Of a stretch of DNA of 30,214 nt, positions 8,794 through 16,485 are shown piece after piece (position 1 is the stretch's first letter; the number at the start of each line of letters is the position of its first letter). The stretch is from Candidatus Calditenuaceae archaeon JGI OTU-3 (GTDB taxonomy: Archaea; Thermoproteota; Nitrososphaeria_A; Caldarchaeales; Calditenuaceae): the NCBI GenBank assembly GCA_000494185.1, contig AWOC01000001.1, positions 5,122 to 35,335 on the forward strand. The letters are read 5' to 3'. Below the pieces are notes generated by a model. The model ran no database searches. It was given only the letters and a program-made list of their open reading frames with translations, and had not been told where the DNA came from. Both the position numbers and the translations under genes were made by a program.

Positions 8794-9888
8794 CTATATG
8801 TTGGGGAGGGTTATCGTGGCCTCGCGGCCCTTCTCAGCCGACTCATAGATAGCGTCTATTACTGCGTGGAGTATGACGCTCTGCCAGCCAGTTACGGGGG
8901 GCTCCCTGCCCTCCCTTATCGAGTTGATGAACGCCTTAGTCATCTCTAGTGGCAGATCCACGGTGGGTAGAACAGGCTTGGTGTCTGTGAGATAGCTTCT
9001 CGTCCTAGAGTGGTAGGTGATCTCTTGAAGGGCCTCGTGGCCCGCCGCCTCAAGTCCCCCCTTATCTCCCAGTATCCTGATCTTACCCACCTCGCCTAGA
9101 TGTGATACGTTTGCAGCCCACGCCGTCTCAATGAACATGCTTAAGCCGTTCTCGAACCTCACCATCCCTACCGCGAAGTCCTCGAGCTCAAATCTAGAAG
9201 GGTCCCACGTGCCCCAGTTCAGCTTAATCTCCTCCGGATTTCTGCCGAACTTAGTATAAACCGCGCCCATGGCGGATACGGGCCTTGCAAATCCCGACAA
9301 GAAAAGCATGTTGTCGACTGCGTAGCATCCGATGTCAAGTAGAACACCCCGCCCACCTGAGAGTTCTTTATCTATGAAGGTGGGCTTGCCCGGTATGCCC
9401 CTCCTCCTCACTAGGTAGCCGTAGGCATAGTAAGGATCACCGAGGAGACCAGTCTCAACGACCTCACGGCCAAACTGCAGGGCTGGTGAGAACCTCGACC
9501 AGAACCCCACCATAAGAGTCTTGTTTGCATGTTTAGCGGCCTTAACCACCTCGCTTACCTCTCTTAGGTTTGCTCCGAGCGGCTTGTCGACAAGCACGTG
9601 TACCCCCATCTTTAGACAGTCTAGGGCGACCCTGTAATGCAGTCCTGAGGGAGTTGCTATGCTAACCGCCTCTAGGCTCTCCCGCTCTATCATCTCTCTG
9701 TAGTCCCGATATCCTGGAAGGTGGAACTCGCTGCAGACCCGCTCCAAGGTGCCTTGGTCTATATCACAGACGGCCACGACCTTGGCGCCCGGCGTCTTGG
9801 TCAGGGGGACCAGATGGCGCCCCCGTCCATGGCCGCCGACGCCTATCACGCCCACACGAATATCCTCCAGAATGACACCACCTCGCAA
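8794..9888 (-). CDS. Gfo/Idh/MocA family oxidoreductase
   Basis: NAD(P)-dependent sugar or inositol dehydrogenase. 364 residues. The N-terminal Rossmann fold opens with RVGVIGVGGHGRGRH. The family's E/D-K-P motif is VLVDKPLG, and a substrate-domain GCYAVDNMLF segment (the GxxxxD element) follows. A sugar substrate would fit the adjacent glycosidase and importer, but specificity is not readable. The start shown is TTG 9888. A GTG at 9855 has a better ribosome-binding site (GGAGG about 8 bases away) but would trim the first beta strand. It shares the 9904-9915 promoter with the divergent permease. Confidence 0.9.
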   Translation of the reverse strand: MRGGVILEDIRVGVIGVGGHGRGRHLVPLTKTPGAKVVAVCDIDQGTLERVCSEFHLPGYRDYREMIERESLEAVSIATPSGLHYRVALDCLKMGVHVLVDKPLGANLREVSEVVKAAKHANKTLMVGFWSRFSPALQFGREVVETGLLGDPYYAYGYLVRRRGIPGKPTFIDKELSGGRGVLLDIGCYAVDNMLFLSGFARPVSAMGAVYTKFGRNPEEIKLNWGTWDPSRFELEDFAVGMVRFENGLSMFIETAWAANVSHLGEVGKIRILGDKGGLEAAGHEALQEITYHSRTRSYLTDTKPVLPTVDLPLEMTKAFINSIREGREPPVTGWQSVILHAVIDAIYESAEKGREATITLPNI

Positions 9889-9903
9889 ATATTGTTCGTA
9901 GCC

Positions 9904-9915
9904 TTTAAATTTAAA
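9904..9915. promoter_or_regulatory. Perfectly palindromic TATA element shared by two divergent genes
   Basis: TTTAAATTTAAA is a 12-base perfect palindrome in the 56-base gap between the Gfo/Idh/MocA gene (minus) and the second DppB-type permease (plus). From its centre the permease ATG is 35 bases away and the dehydrogenase TTG 21 bases away, so the plus-strand spacing is good and the minus-strand spacing is short. Confidence 0.5.
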
Positions 9916-9944
9916 ACTAGCTTATTCTGACTTGATAGTTCCCG

Positions 9945-10970
9945 ATGCGTCCTTGGGCTAGGTATCTGATAAGCAGGCTCCTCTTCACGGTTATCAACAT
10001 CTTCCTGGGAGTCAGCATCATCTTTGTTTTGCTCAGACTCCTACCGGCTACGGCGGTGGAGTTGAGGCTGCGGCACGCCTACAGCCTAGGGATGCTGCGG
10101 TACCCCGAGGAGGCGGAGAGGCTTAGGGAGGCGTGGTCGCGGTTCTACGGGATTGAGACAGATCCCGTGATGCAATACTTTGAGCTCTGGAGAAGACTAC
10201 TCACGCTTGATTTCGGCCCCTCCCTGATAAGTTTCCCGACCCCCGTCAGGACGCTCCTGATGAACTCGCTCCCATGGACGATAATGCTGCTCACAGTAAG
10301 CATAGTTGTCTCCTGGTCTCTCGGGACCGCCCTAGGAATAATCTCTGGCTCCGCCCCTAATTCACGGGTCTCCAAGCTGTTGGTCGGCCTCAGCTCGGCG
10401 CTATACCCTATACCATACTACATCTTGGGCCTAGTTCTCATCTTCACCTTCGCATATCTTATACCCCTGTTCCCCCTCGGCGGCGGAATAAGCGTCGTGC
10501 CGCCCCACCTTACCGGAAACCCCGCACACGATTTAGCGCTCATACTTAACATAATTCATCACGCCGCACTCCCGTCGTTCTCGCTAATCCTCCCTATGGG
10601 TCTCGGCTGGTTCTTTCTCAGCGCCTATTCCTCCACAATCAGCGGCAACTTGGAGGAGCACATTCGCTTCGCTCGGATGCTAGGTCTTAGGGAAGGGACG
10701 ATCAGGTGGCGTCACCTATGGGGAGAGATACGGCTGGCTCAGACGACGCTCCTAACCCTGCAGATGAGCCAGATACTCGGGGGTGCTGTCCTGACAGAGA
10801 TAATATTCGCATACCCAGGCCTAGGATACCTAGTATTCAGGGCCATAGGCGTCTTCGACTACAATCTCTTGGCAGCCGTCGCACTTGTTTCATGCCTAGT
10901 CGTGTCGCTATCCGTACTGGTTATAGATCTTTTAACCCCTCTCCTCGACCCTCGCGCCAGGGCGGACTAG
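9945..10970 (+). CDS. ABC transporter permease, DppB/OppB type, without partners
   Basis: 341 residues, a paralog of the permease at 4874-5890. Both share segments such as LLTLDFGPS, the VPYFIL/IPYYIL region, and IPLFPLGGG. The coupling loop is ARMLGLREGTIRWRHLW. No DppC, receptor or ATPase follows: the 3' end runs 39 bases into the convergent surface-protein gene. It may pair with the DppC and ATPases of the upstream operon, giving a second substrate route, or be a remnant of a larger duplication. The reading frame is intact with good family motifs, so it is probably functional. Confidence 0.9.
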   Translation: MRPWARYLISRLLFTVINIFLGVSIIFVLLRLLPATAVELRLRHAYSLGMLRYPEEAERLREAWSRFYGIETDPVMQYFELWRRLLTLDFGPSLISFPTPVRTLLMNSLPWTIMLLTVSIVVSWSLGTALGIISGSAPNSRVSKLLVGLSSALYPIPYYILGLVLIFTFAYLIPLFPLGGGISVVPPHLTGNPAHDLALILNIIHHAALPSFSLILPMGLGWFFLSAYSSTISGNLEEHIRFARMLGLREGTIRWRHLWGEIRLAQTTLLTLQMSQILGGAVLTEIIFAYPGLGYLVFRAIGVFDYNLLAAVALVSCLVVSLSVLVIDLLTPLLDPRARAD

Positions 10971-12665
10971 GGAGGTTCTGCCACTCCGCATCCTGCTCAA
11001 CAGGGTGCCCGCAACTACAAGAGCCAAAGCAGCTCCAATGACTCCTGTAACCACCACCTCCACATCGACCAGGGCGCCCGAGAGCGCGAAGCCCCGGACC
11101 CTCAAAACGTATACAGCCTGTGAGGATACGTAGAGTGTCCTCCGCTCAACCAGCCTATCACCCAAGTAGACATCAACCGTAAGCCAGTCAGGGACTGGTA
11201 TGACTCCACTATAGCTTGCGGGTGCGTCTGTGTTGAGGCTTATGGGACTCCCCCTCCATGTCGCAGCAAGCCTTGCACCTGTGATGGGGGTTCCGGCCCA
11301 GTCAACCACCTGTATTTTGAATGGTATATCGACGTTCTCCACCGCGATGATATTATCTCCCTGAGTAGCGTTAAGCCTGCCGCTCGAGACAGTAACCCCC
11401 ATGTAGCTGATGGAGAATTCGTGTAGACCTGGTAGTAGCCTAAATACTGTCCTACCAAGTAAGTCGCTGCTTTGAGTCATAACCCTCCGTGTAACCAAAT
11501 CGACAAGCCTGACTGTAGCGTTGGCTAGTGGGTCTCCGCCCCGCTTCACCAGCTTCACCACTGCTTCAACAAGATTGACCACGAGCGTATGCTGGCTACT
11601 CCCAGGGAGGAAGAGGATGCTGTCTCTTGCGACTGCTACCCCCTCCTTATACACGGTTATCTCTAGAACACCAGCGCTCGGCTCTCCCTCGCTGAAGGGG
11701 ATCGACCTAAGCGTCAAGGCTCCTGTCGCTCCTGTAACTGCTCTCGAGATAAGTCCCAGTTTCTCGGATGAGACCTCAACCATGAGGCCTCTCAGCGGCT
11801 CACCGTCATCGTCCTGTACTTTTAGGTACAGGTCTCCGACGTCAAGTATCAGGCTTATGTTCTGTGGCCCACGGATACTGACCTCTCTCCTTAGCAGCTC
11901 GATCGGCCGTGGAGCGCCTTCGTAGGTCTTCTCTATCCGCATGACGTATGCTCCGACAGCGTCTTCAGTAGGGAGCAGGGTAGGCTTCTGAGGATCAAGC
12001 CTGGCTGAGTAGTTATAGCGAGAGGCAGTAAGGACCGCTGTAAAGTTCAACGGGTTGCCGGCAGAGTCAACAACTTCGAGCCTCACCCAAGCTACGGCCG
12101 CTGTTGAGTTGAATGAAGAGGTGTCTTTAGTGACCTCGAGAGTTGTGTTTAGGACCACCACAGGCCCCACCCGGGCGATCAACAGGTAGGGGCCAACATC
12201 CTCGAGGTTAGAGATCGGTAGATCGTTCAGCCTAACCGCACCATCGGCCCCCGTGCTTCCACTCCTTGTGACGGCGCCCTTAGTGGATCGCAGCTGTACC
12301 GAGAGTCCCTGGACCGGCCCACCAGCGACGTCCGTAACCAGTATCCTTACTCCCCGAACCTGGATAGTGAGATTAACTGAGGTTTGTCGTGGAATCTCCA
12401 CCGTTTCTTGGGCAACCACCGCGCCGTCGAGGGTTGCGGAGAGATTGTACGTGCCGGGTGACAGGACCCTGAACTCTGCCCTTCCTTGAGCGAGCGTCGT
12501 GAATGTTCTCCTAAACGTGGAGTTCGACAAGACTAGCTCGACACCCTGCCTCGGATTGCCCTCCAAGTCATAGACATAGACCGTCAGCGACGGCTCCTGA
12601 GCTTGGCTCACCGGTACTAGGAGCATTAAGAGGAGTAAGATGCATGAGAGTGTGGCCGTCCTCAA
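10932..12665 (-). CDS. Secreted, membrane-anchored protein with about six Ig-like repeats
   Basis: 577 residues. Residues 1-22 form a signal peptide (hydrophobic ILLLLMLLVP, then SQAQ). The body holds about six beta-sandwich repeats of 75-100 residues with the pattern V-x-D-x-x-G-x-P-L-x-G followed by a G-x-A-x-F/L-x-x-L-P-x-G-x-Y element, as in carboxypeptidase-regulatory-like or CNA-B-like domains. A single C-terminal helix near 537-557 and a basic tail anchor it. No catalytic motif is seen, so a structural or adhesive surface role is likely. Start is TTG, 10 bases after the Nudix stop, so they may be one operon. Its 3' end overlaps the convergent permease gene by 39 bases. Confidence 0.82.
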   Translation of the reverse strand: MRTATLSCILLLLMLLVPVSQAQEPSLTVYVYDLEGNPRQGVELVLSNSTFRRTFTTLAQGRAEFRVLSPGTYNLSATLDGAVVAQETVEIPRQTSVNLTIQVRGVRILVTDVAGGPVQGLSVQLRSTKGAVTRSGSTGADGAVRLNDLPISNLEDVGPYLLIARVGPVVVLNTTLEVTKDTSSFNSTAAVAWVRLEVVDSAGNPLNFTAVLTASRYNYSARLDPQKPTLLPTEDAVGAYVMRIEKTYEGAPRPIELLRREVSIRGPQNISLILDVGDLYLKVQDDDGEPLRGLMVEVSSEKLGLISRAVTGATGALTLRSIPFSEGEPSAGVLEITVYKEGVAVARDSILFLPGSSQHTLVVNLVEAVVKLVKRGGDPLANATVRLVDLVTRRVMTQSSDLLGRTVFRLLPGLHEFSISYMGVTVSSGRLNATQGDNIIAVENVDIPFKIQVVDWAGTPITGARLAATWRGSPISLNTDAPASYSGVIPVPDWLTVDVYLGDRLVERRTLYVSSQAVYVLRVRGFALSGALVDVEVVVTGVIGAALALVVAGTLLSRMRSGRTSLVRPGARVEERG

Positions 12666-12675
12666 ACCTATTCGC

Positions 12676-13119
12676 CTACGCCAGTGTTACCTGTCTAAAT
12701 GTTGGGTGGCTCTTCAGAAAATTGAAGGCGTCTATGAGGACCTGTCTCGCCGTTTTGAAGGTCAGCTGTTCGAGCGCATCCTCATACTTGAGCCATGCGT
12801 ATGCCTTGTGCTCCCTGCTCAGGACTACTTGGAACTGCTGGGTGCGGGCCAGGAATAGTACTACAGACTTAACCACTATGTCTCCGTTGCTCGTGTAGGT
12901 GTAGCTGATTACCCGCTTGAAGCCGTCGATGAACTCTATATCCTCTAGACCCGTCTCCTCCCTAATTTCCCGCCTCGCCGCTTCGAGCTCCGTCTCACCC
13001 TCCTCGATGCCCCCCTTTGGGAAGTCCCAGTGCCCTCCACCGTACAGTAGCACCAGGAAGTAGAGCTCGTTGACCCTATCGTTAAAGATAACCGCGCCCG
13101 ACGACCTCTTCGTTAACAT
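12676..13119 (-). CDS. Nudix hydrolase, Ap4A-hydrolase-like
   Basis: Hydrolyses a nucleoside diphosphate linked to another group. 147 residues with a complete Nudix box, G-x5-E-x7-R-E-x-x-E-E-x-G (residues 36-58), preceded by HWDFPKGG. The WxFPKGxxExGE version is typical of diadenosine-tetraphosphate hydrolases and related archaeal enzymes. A TATA-like AGATTTATT lies about 30 bases upstream (near 13150-13158). The gene directly upstream of the surface-protein TTG may be co-transcribed with it. Substrate is an inference from the box variant. Confidence 0.88.
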   Translation of the reverse strand: MLTKRSSGAVIFNDRVNELYFLVLLYGGGHWDFPKGGIEEGETELEAARREIREETGLEDIEFIDGFKRVISYTYTSNGDIVVKSVVLFLARTQQFQVVLSREHKAYAWLKYEDALEQLTFKTARQVLIDAFNFLKSHPTFRQVTLA

Positions 13120-13170
13120 CCTCCCAGGCTCTTAAAGGAGTGTCTACCGAATAAATCTTTTGGCGCTGTG

Positions 13171-13713
13171 TTATTGACTCATTGAGGATTTTCTCCGAGA
13201 CGCAACCTCTGCAGCCTCTGCCAAGATCCTTCGAGCCTCTTCTTCTGCTGGCTCGAGGGACATGAAGCCCCCATCTTCGACGGTCCCTATCTCGAGTGAG
13301 ACGTCGTTCAGCATCTCCTGAATCTCACCCACCCTACTGGAGACCTCGGGGAGGACTCCATGAATCTCGCCGCCCAGCCTGCTCACGATACCTTTCACGG
13401 GTTGTAGGGCTACTCTTACGTCGCCCAAATCCTTCACCGTGGCTAGACGGTAAATTACCGCCTCGAGGGAAAGCTGGCACTTCAGCGCGGTGTTGAGCGA
13501 TTTTCTCAGCTGTGAAAGCTCCGAGGCGTAGACCGACGCCCTCTCGGGGTCTCCCTCCTGATAGGACCTAACGCATTGCTCAAAGAGCTCCCTACACCTT
13601 CGGCTCATCTGGTCTACTCTCGCTGAGAGTCTCTTGTCTAGGACGGAGAGGTTGATGGATATCTCCTCTATCTTGCCCCAAACCCTAGACTCCCTGTTCC
13701 AGGGAAACCGCAT
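13171..13713 (-). CDS. ESCRT-III / CdvB-family protein
   Basis: Membrane-remodelling filament protein of the archaeal Cdv cell-division system. 180 residues from ATG 13713. Predominantly helical with the Snf7 core visible: an LDKRLSARVDQMSRRCRELFEQCV helix pair, the family's ERASVYASELSQLRK segment, the AVIYRLATVKDLGDVRVAL segment, and an acidic stretch with VGEIQEMLNDV. It lacks the C-terminal winged-helix extension of full-size CdvB, so it resembles the shorter paralogs (CdvB1/B2). I chose ATG 13713 because a TGTATAAGA box is centred 30 bases upstream; an in-frame GTG at 13764 would add 17 residues. cdvA and cdvC are not in the window. Confidence 0.8.
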   Translation of the reverse strand: MRFPWNRESRVWGKIEEISINLSVLDKRLSARVDQMSRRCRELFEQCVRSYQEGDPERASVYASELSQLRKSLNTALKCQLSLEAVIYRLATVKDLGDVRVALQPVKGIVSRLGGEIHGVLPEVSSRVGEIQEMLNDVSLEIGTVEDGGFMSLEPAEEEARRILAEAAEVASRRKSSMSQ

Positions 13714-13736
13714 CGATGGGGGGAGTCCCATCAGTG

Positions 13737-13749
13737 GTCTTATACAGGT
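13737..13749 (-). promoter_or_regulatory. TATA box of the CdvB-family gene
   Basis: On the minus strand it reads CCTGTATAAGACC, centred 30 bases before the ATG at 13713. It supports a leaderless start there rather than the upstream GTG. Confidence 0.45.
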
Positions 13750-13784
13750 ATCTTGGGGGCGCACAAGATACTATGGAGGTACTC

Positions 13785-14432
13785 TCAGGAGAATATCCGC
13801 GGAATCACGTCTAGAAGCATTGTTATGGCCAGCGCTATCAGTAGAGCGCCTAGGCCGGCGTTTATGAGTTTAAGCGTCCTATACTCGAGGAGGCTTGCCC
13901 CCCTATGCGACAGGAGGGCCGCGAGGTAGAGCCATGCATAGTCTATCCAGATGTGGGCCGCATACATCGCCAAAATCCCTATCCAGGCCGCGAGGCTAAG
14001 CGCGTCCAGAACAAGCTTCGCACCCACCGTGAGCCACCAGGCTATGAAGTATGGGTTCAGCCCCGTAAAAACAATCCCCACGAAAAGCGCGCCACCCATG
14101 CCGCCGTGGCGCGAGCTATACTGAGAGCCCTCACCACTCCCTAGCGCACCCCTTATCTGAAGAATTCCGAAGAGGACGAGGGCCGCTCCTCCGGCAAGCC
14201 CTATCCAGACACGGTATACGCTCCCCTCACCCAGAAGAAGGGTGAGGCCGCTGGCGAGAAGTAGGACGAGGGGTAGCTCCACAATCATGTGCCCCGTCGC
14301 CGAGAGGAGACCAGCCCTGGACCCCTTCTTCACCCCCTCGACAACCGTCGCGACGAAGAGGGGCCCCGGCGCCAGTGCCCCTGAGGCCGAGACTATTACT
14401 ACGCTGGCGAGGAGCTGGTGCCACTCAGTCAT
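13785..14432 (-). CDS. LysE/RhtB family exporter
   Basis: Small-molecule efflux permease, probably for amino acids. 215 residues with about six membrane helices. The family N-terminus is visible (SASGALAPGPLFVATVVEGVKKGSRAGLL, containing the conserved P-G-P and the G-x-x-x-G-x-x-x-A-T/A-G-H segment), as is GLNPYFIAWWLTVG, the conserved N-P helix. I chose ATG 14432 because the family begins just there; the upstream open frame lies in promoter DNA. A TTTTTTAG element at 14459-14466 is the likely TATA box, and an 18-base inverted repeat separates it from the start. Confidence 0.88.
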   Translation of the reverse strand: MTEWHQLLASVVIVSASGALAPGPLFVATVVEGVKKGSRAGLLSATGHMIVELPLVLLLASGLTLLLGEGSVYRVWIGLAGGAALVLFGILQIRGALGSGEGSQYSSRHGGMGGALFVGIVFTGLNPYFIAWWLTVGAKLVLDALSLAAWIGILAMYAAHIWIDYAWLYLAALLSHRGASLLEYRTLKLINAGLGALLIALAITMLLDVIPRIFS

Positions 14433-14436
14433 TTTT

Positions 14437-14454
14437 GGAGGCTTAAGCGCCTCC
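14437..14454. promoter_or_regulatory. Inverted repeat between TATA box and start of the LysE-type gene
   Basis: GGAGGC-TTAAGC-GCCTCC: perfect 6-base arms around a 6-base spacer. It lies between the likely TATA box (14459-14466) and the ATG at 14432, where a bound repressor would block transcription. Confidence 0.4.
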
Positions 14455-14557
14455 TCATCTAAAAAAGATTCCCTCACGCTGTCCCTGTCTCGCAAAGCCC
14501 GGTCAGCTAAAACAGCGTTAAATATGGGGCGGGGAGCATTTCTGGGAGAGCGAGAGT

Positions 14558-14987
14558 TTGAGTCCCCAGCTCGTCGACCCGCTTGAACTGATAAAGTCGA
14601 CCGCACGGTATCTGAAGGAGAATAAGCTCGTCTCTCCCCCTAAGTGGGCACTCTTCGTGAAGACTGGAGTTTCGAAGGATAGGCCCCCCCCAGGACCCTG
14701 ACTGGTGGTATATCCGGTGCGCGGCCCTCCTGAGGAAGATCTACCTAAGAAACGCTCTAGGGGTCTCGAGGCTCAGGAGAATGTACGGCGGTAGACACAG
14801 GATGGGGCACAGAAACCCGCACTTCGCCCCGGGGAGCGGGAGCGTGATCAGGAAGGCTTTGCAGCAGCTTGAGGCGGCGGGGCTGGTTGAGAAGACGAAG
14901 AAGGGGAGGATCGTGACGGCGAAGGGGCGCCGCCTGATCGAGGAGATTAGCGAGAGCATAATGAAGAGGCAGGCTAAGGCTCAGTAG
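14558..14987 (+). CDS. rps19e: Small ribosomal subunit protein eS19 (S19e), reading frame broken by one extra C
   Basis: Ribosomal protein of the small-subunit head. The first part, from TTG 14558, reads [15 protein letters not shown]...[18 protein letters not shown] and then hits a run of eight C residues (14684-14691). In the original frame a TGA follows at 14699. One frame over, the family continues perfectly ([14 protein letters not shown], then [37 protein letters not shown]) to the TAG at 14985-14987. Seven Cs would restore one protein of 142 residues, the usual size. TTG is the only plausible start, since an in-frame TAA lies at 14519; a TTAAATAT box near 14518-14525 supports it. Confidence 0.9.
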
Positions 14988-15001
14988 AGCGTCTCAGGGC
15001 C

Positions 15002-15208
15002 TTGTCGGACAGAAGTGCATGTGCCATTTCGGAGGAGATTGAGCGGCTCCGCCTCCTATATCTGAGGGGGGCGATGGGTCTGCGGGAGTATTTCGAGGGC
15101 CGCGTTAGGCTCGAGATAGAGTATGAAAACCTGCGCGAGGAGGAGGTTAGGAGAGAGGCGTCAGGTACGCGAAGCCTCTCTACTCGCCGTACTTCTGGGT
15201 CCTGTTAG
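15002..15208 (+). CDS. Small SHOCT-like protein, uncertain
   Basis: 68 codons starting with TTG, 14 bases after the S19e stop, with no clear ribosome-binding site. Residues about 10-44 (EEIERLRLLYLRGAMGLREY and on) resemble the short SHOCT pattern: a helix, an R/K-G turn, then a second helix with E-Y/F. The last 15 or so residues are Ser/Thr/Arg-rich and look non-coding; the 3' 29 bases overlap the convergent phosphoglycerate mutase gene. It could be a real small gene or the remains of one. Confidence 0.4.
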   Translation: MSDRSACAISEEIERLRLLYLRGAMGLREYFEGRVRLEIEYENLREEEVRREASGTRSLSTRRTSGSC

Positions 15209-16406
15209 CGAGATCCATAAGTATGTTCATAAGATCCATGCCTCTGATCCTGCCGATCGCCCCGACCGCCGCATCGACCTCGTTAAACCTCTGTGAGGCA
15301 TCCCGCCTAACGCCGTAGCCGTAGATGAGGACTGGGACTGGATCGCCCCTATGTTCCCCAGTGATGGAGCTTGTCGTGTGGTCTCCTGTAACGCAGATTA
15401 CTAACTCCTCGCTCGGGGGATTATAGTTTCTAGCTAGGGCCGAGTCGATGCTCTCCAAGAAGGTGGCCTTCCTCAGCGGGTCTTTATCGTGTGCCGCCGT
15501 GTCTGTTCCCTTGATGTGGAGGAAGACGAGGTCGTAGGTCTTAAGTGTCTGGAAGGCCTTACTGATCTTAGAGTCGAGGTTCGTGTTTAGTGTCCCGGTT
15601 GCTCCCTCAGCCTCCACGACCTCCATGCCGGCGGAGCCGCATACCCCCTTGTAGAGTGCTCCACCAGCTATGACCGCCGCCCTGACGCCATACCTCTCGG
15701 CTAACGAGGGTAGCGACGGCATCTTCCCCGCCCCCCTTGGCAGGATCATGTTTGCCTGAGGCTTCCCAAGCTCTCTACGCCTCGCGTTGATGGGGTGCTT
15801 CTCAAGAATCTCTCTGTATCTCGTCATCAGTTTCTTGAGAACCTCTGCCGTCCTTAGACTTGCAGCGTTGTCGCTCGTTGGCTGTGGCCACAGGAGTCTT
15901 GCACCCTCCTTATGAGGGTCCGCGTCGCTTACCTTATCACTCACGTCGCCCCTCAGCACGAGGACACATCGATGCTCCACCGTGTGTCTCAATATGACCT
16001 CTACTCCGTCGACTTCCCTGACCTCTGCGAGGCTCTCTATCAGCTCCGCGGCCTCCTCGCTGCTTATTCTGCCCGCCCTCCTATCCACAACTGTATCGCC
16101 GCTGACCGTCGCTAGGTTGCATCTGAAGGCCACATCGCCGGCCCGCAGCATGATCCCCGCGCCGAGAGCCTCGAAGGGCCCCCTCCCAGTATAGTATTTG
16201 AGGGGATCGTAGCCTAGAATTGCGAGATGGCCGGTATCGCTCCCCACCGGTATCCCCGGCGAGAAGGGGTCCATCAACCCCGTCATACCTGCTGCCGCCA
16301 ACCCGTTTAGGAAGGGAATCCTCGCAGCTTGGAGCGGAGTCAAACCATGAAGAGCTTTAGAAGGCCTGTCTCCGACCCCGTCCAGCAGAATTATAAGCGT
16401 CTTCAC
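15180..16406 (-). CDS. apgM: Cofactor-independent phosphoglycerate mutase, archaeal type
   Basis: Interconverts 3- and 2-phosphoglycerate. 408 residues, the family's normal length. The alkaline-phosphatase-like metal site is visible: LLDGVGDR near residue 7-14, the catalytic-serine segment VGSDTGHLAILGYDP (Ser56), and the C-terminal VTGDHTTS and GEHRGDPVP segments. Start is GTG 16406, about 28 bases from the TTATATAA box at 16431, hence probably leaderless. Its product chemistry follows that of the GapN two genes away, which makes 3-phosphoglycerate directly. Confidence 0.95.
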   Translation of the reverse strand: MKTLIILLDGVGDRPSKALHGLTPLQAARIPFLNGLAAAGMTGLMDPFSPGIPVGSDTGHLAILGYDPLKYYTGRGPFEALGAGIMLRAGDVAFRCNLATVSGDTVVDRRAGRISSEEAAELIESLAEVREVDGVEVILRHTVEHRCVLVLRGDVSDKVSDADPHKEGARLLWPQPTSDNAASLRTAEVLKKLMTRYREILEKHPINARRRELGKPQANMILPRGAGKMPSLPSLAERYGVRAAVIAGGALYKGVCGSAGMEVVEAEGATGTLNTNLDSKISKAFQTLKTYDLVFLHIKGTDTAAHDKDPLRKATFLESIDSALARNYNPPSEELVICVTGDHTTSSITGEHRGDPVPVLIYGYGVRRDASQRFNEVDAAVGAIGRIRGMDLMNILMDLANRTQKYGE

Positions 16407-16430
16407 GGGTCATATGTTGTGCAAAGCCAT

Positions 16431-16438
16431 TTATATAA
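16431..16438. promoter_or_regulatory. Palindromic TATA box shared by apgM and a Nudix gene
   Basis: TTATATAA, a perfect 8-base palindrome in the 79-base gap. Its centre is about 28 bases from the apgM GTG (leaderless) and about 52 bases from the Nudix TTG, which has its own ribosome-binding site. No second box is evident. Confidence 0.5.
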
Positions 16439-16485
16439 CCAACCTCTTACAACGCGTCCTAAGCACACATAGAGAGGGATGAGCA

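Noticed and set aside
13714..13764. GTG 13764 as start of the CdvB-family gene
   Set aside because: The extra residues would be encoded across the TATA box; the ATG at 13713 fits the box spacing.
14536..14580. tRNA-like look of the bases just before S19e (GAGTTTGAGTCCC)
   Set aside because: No acceptor stem, D-arm or anticodon arm can be drawn, and the bases encode the start of S19e.
14433..14606. N-terminal extension of the LysE-type protein
   Set aside because: The added residues are charged and low in hydrophobicity, unlike the family, and cover the promoter and S19e start.
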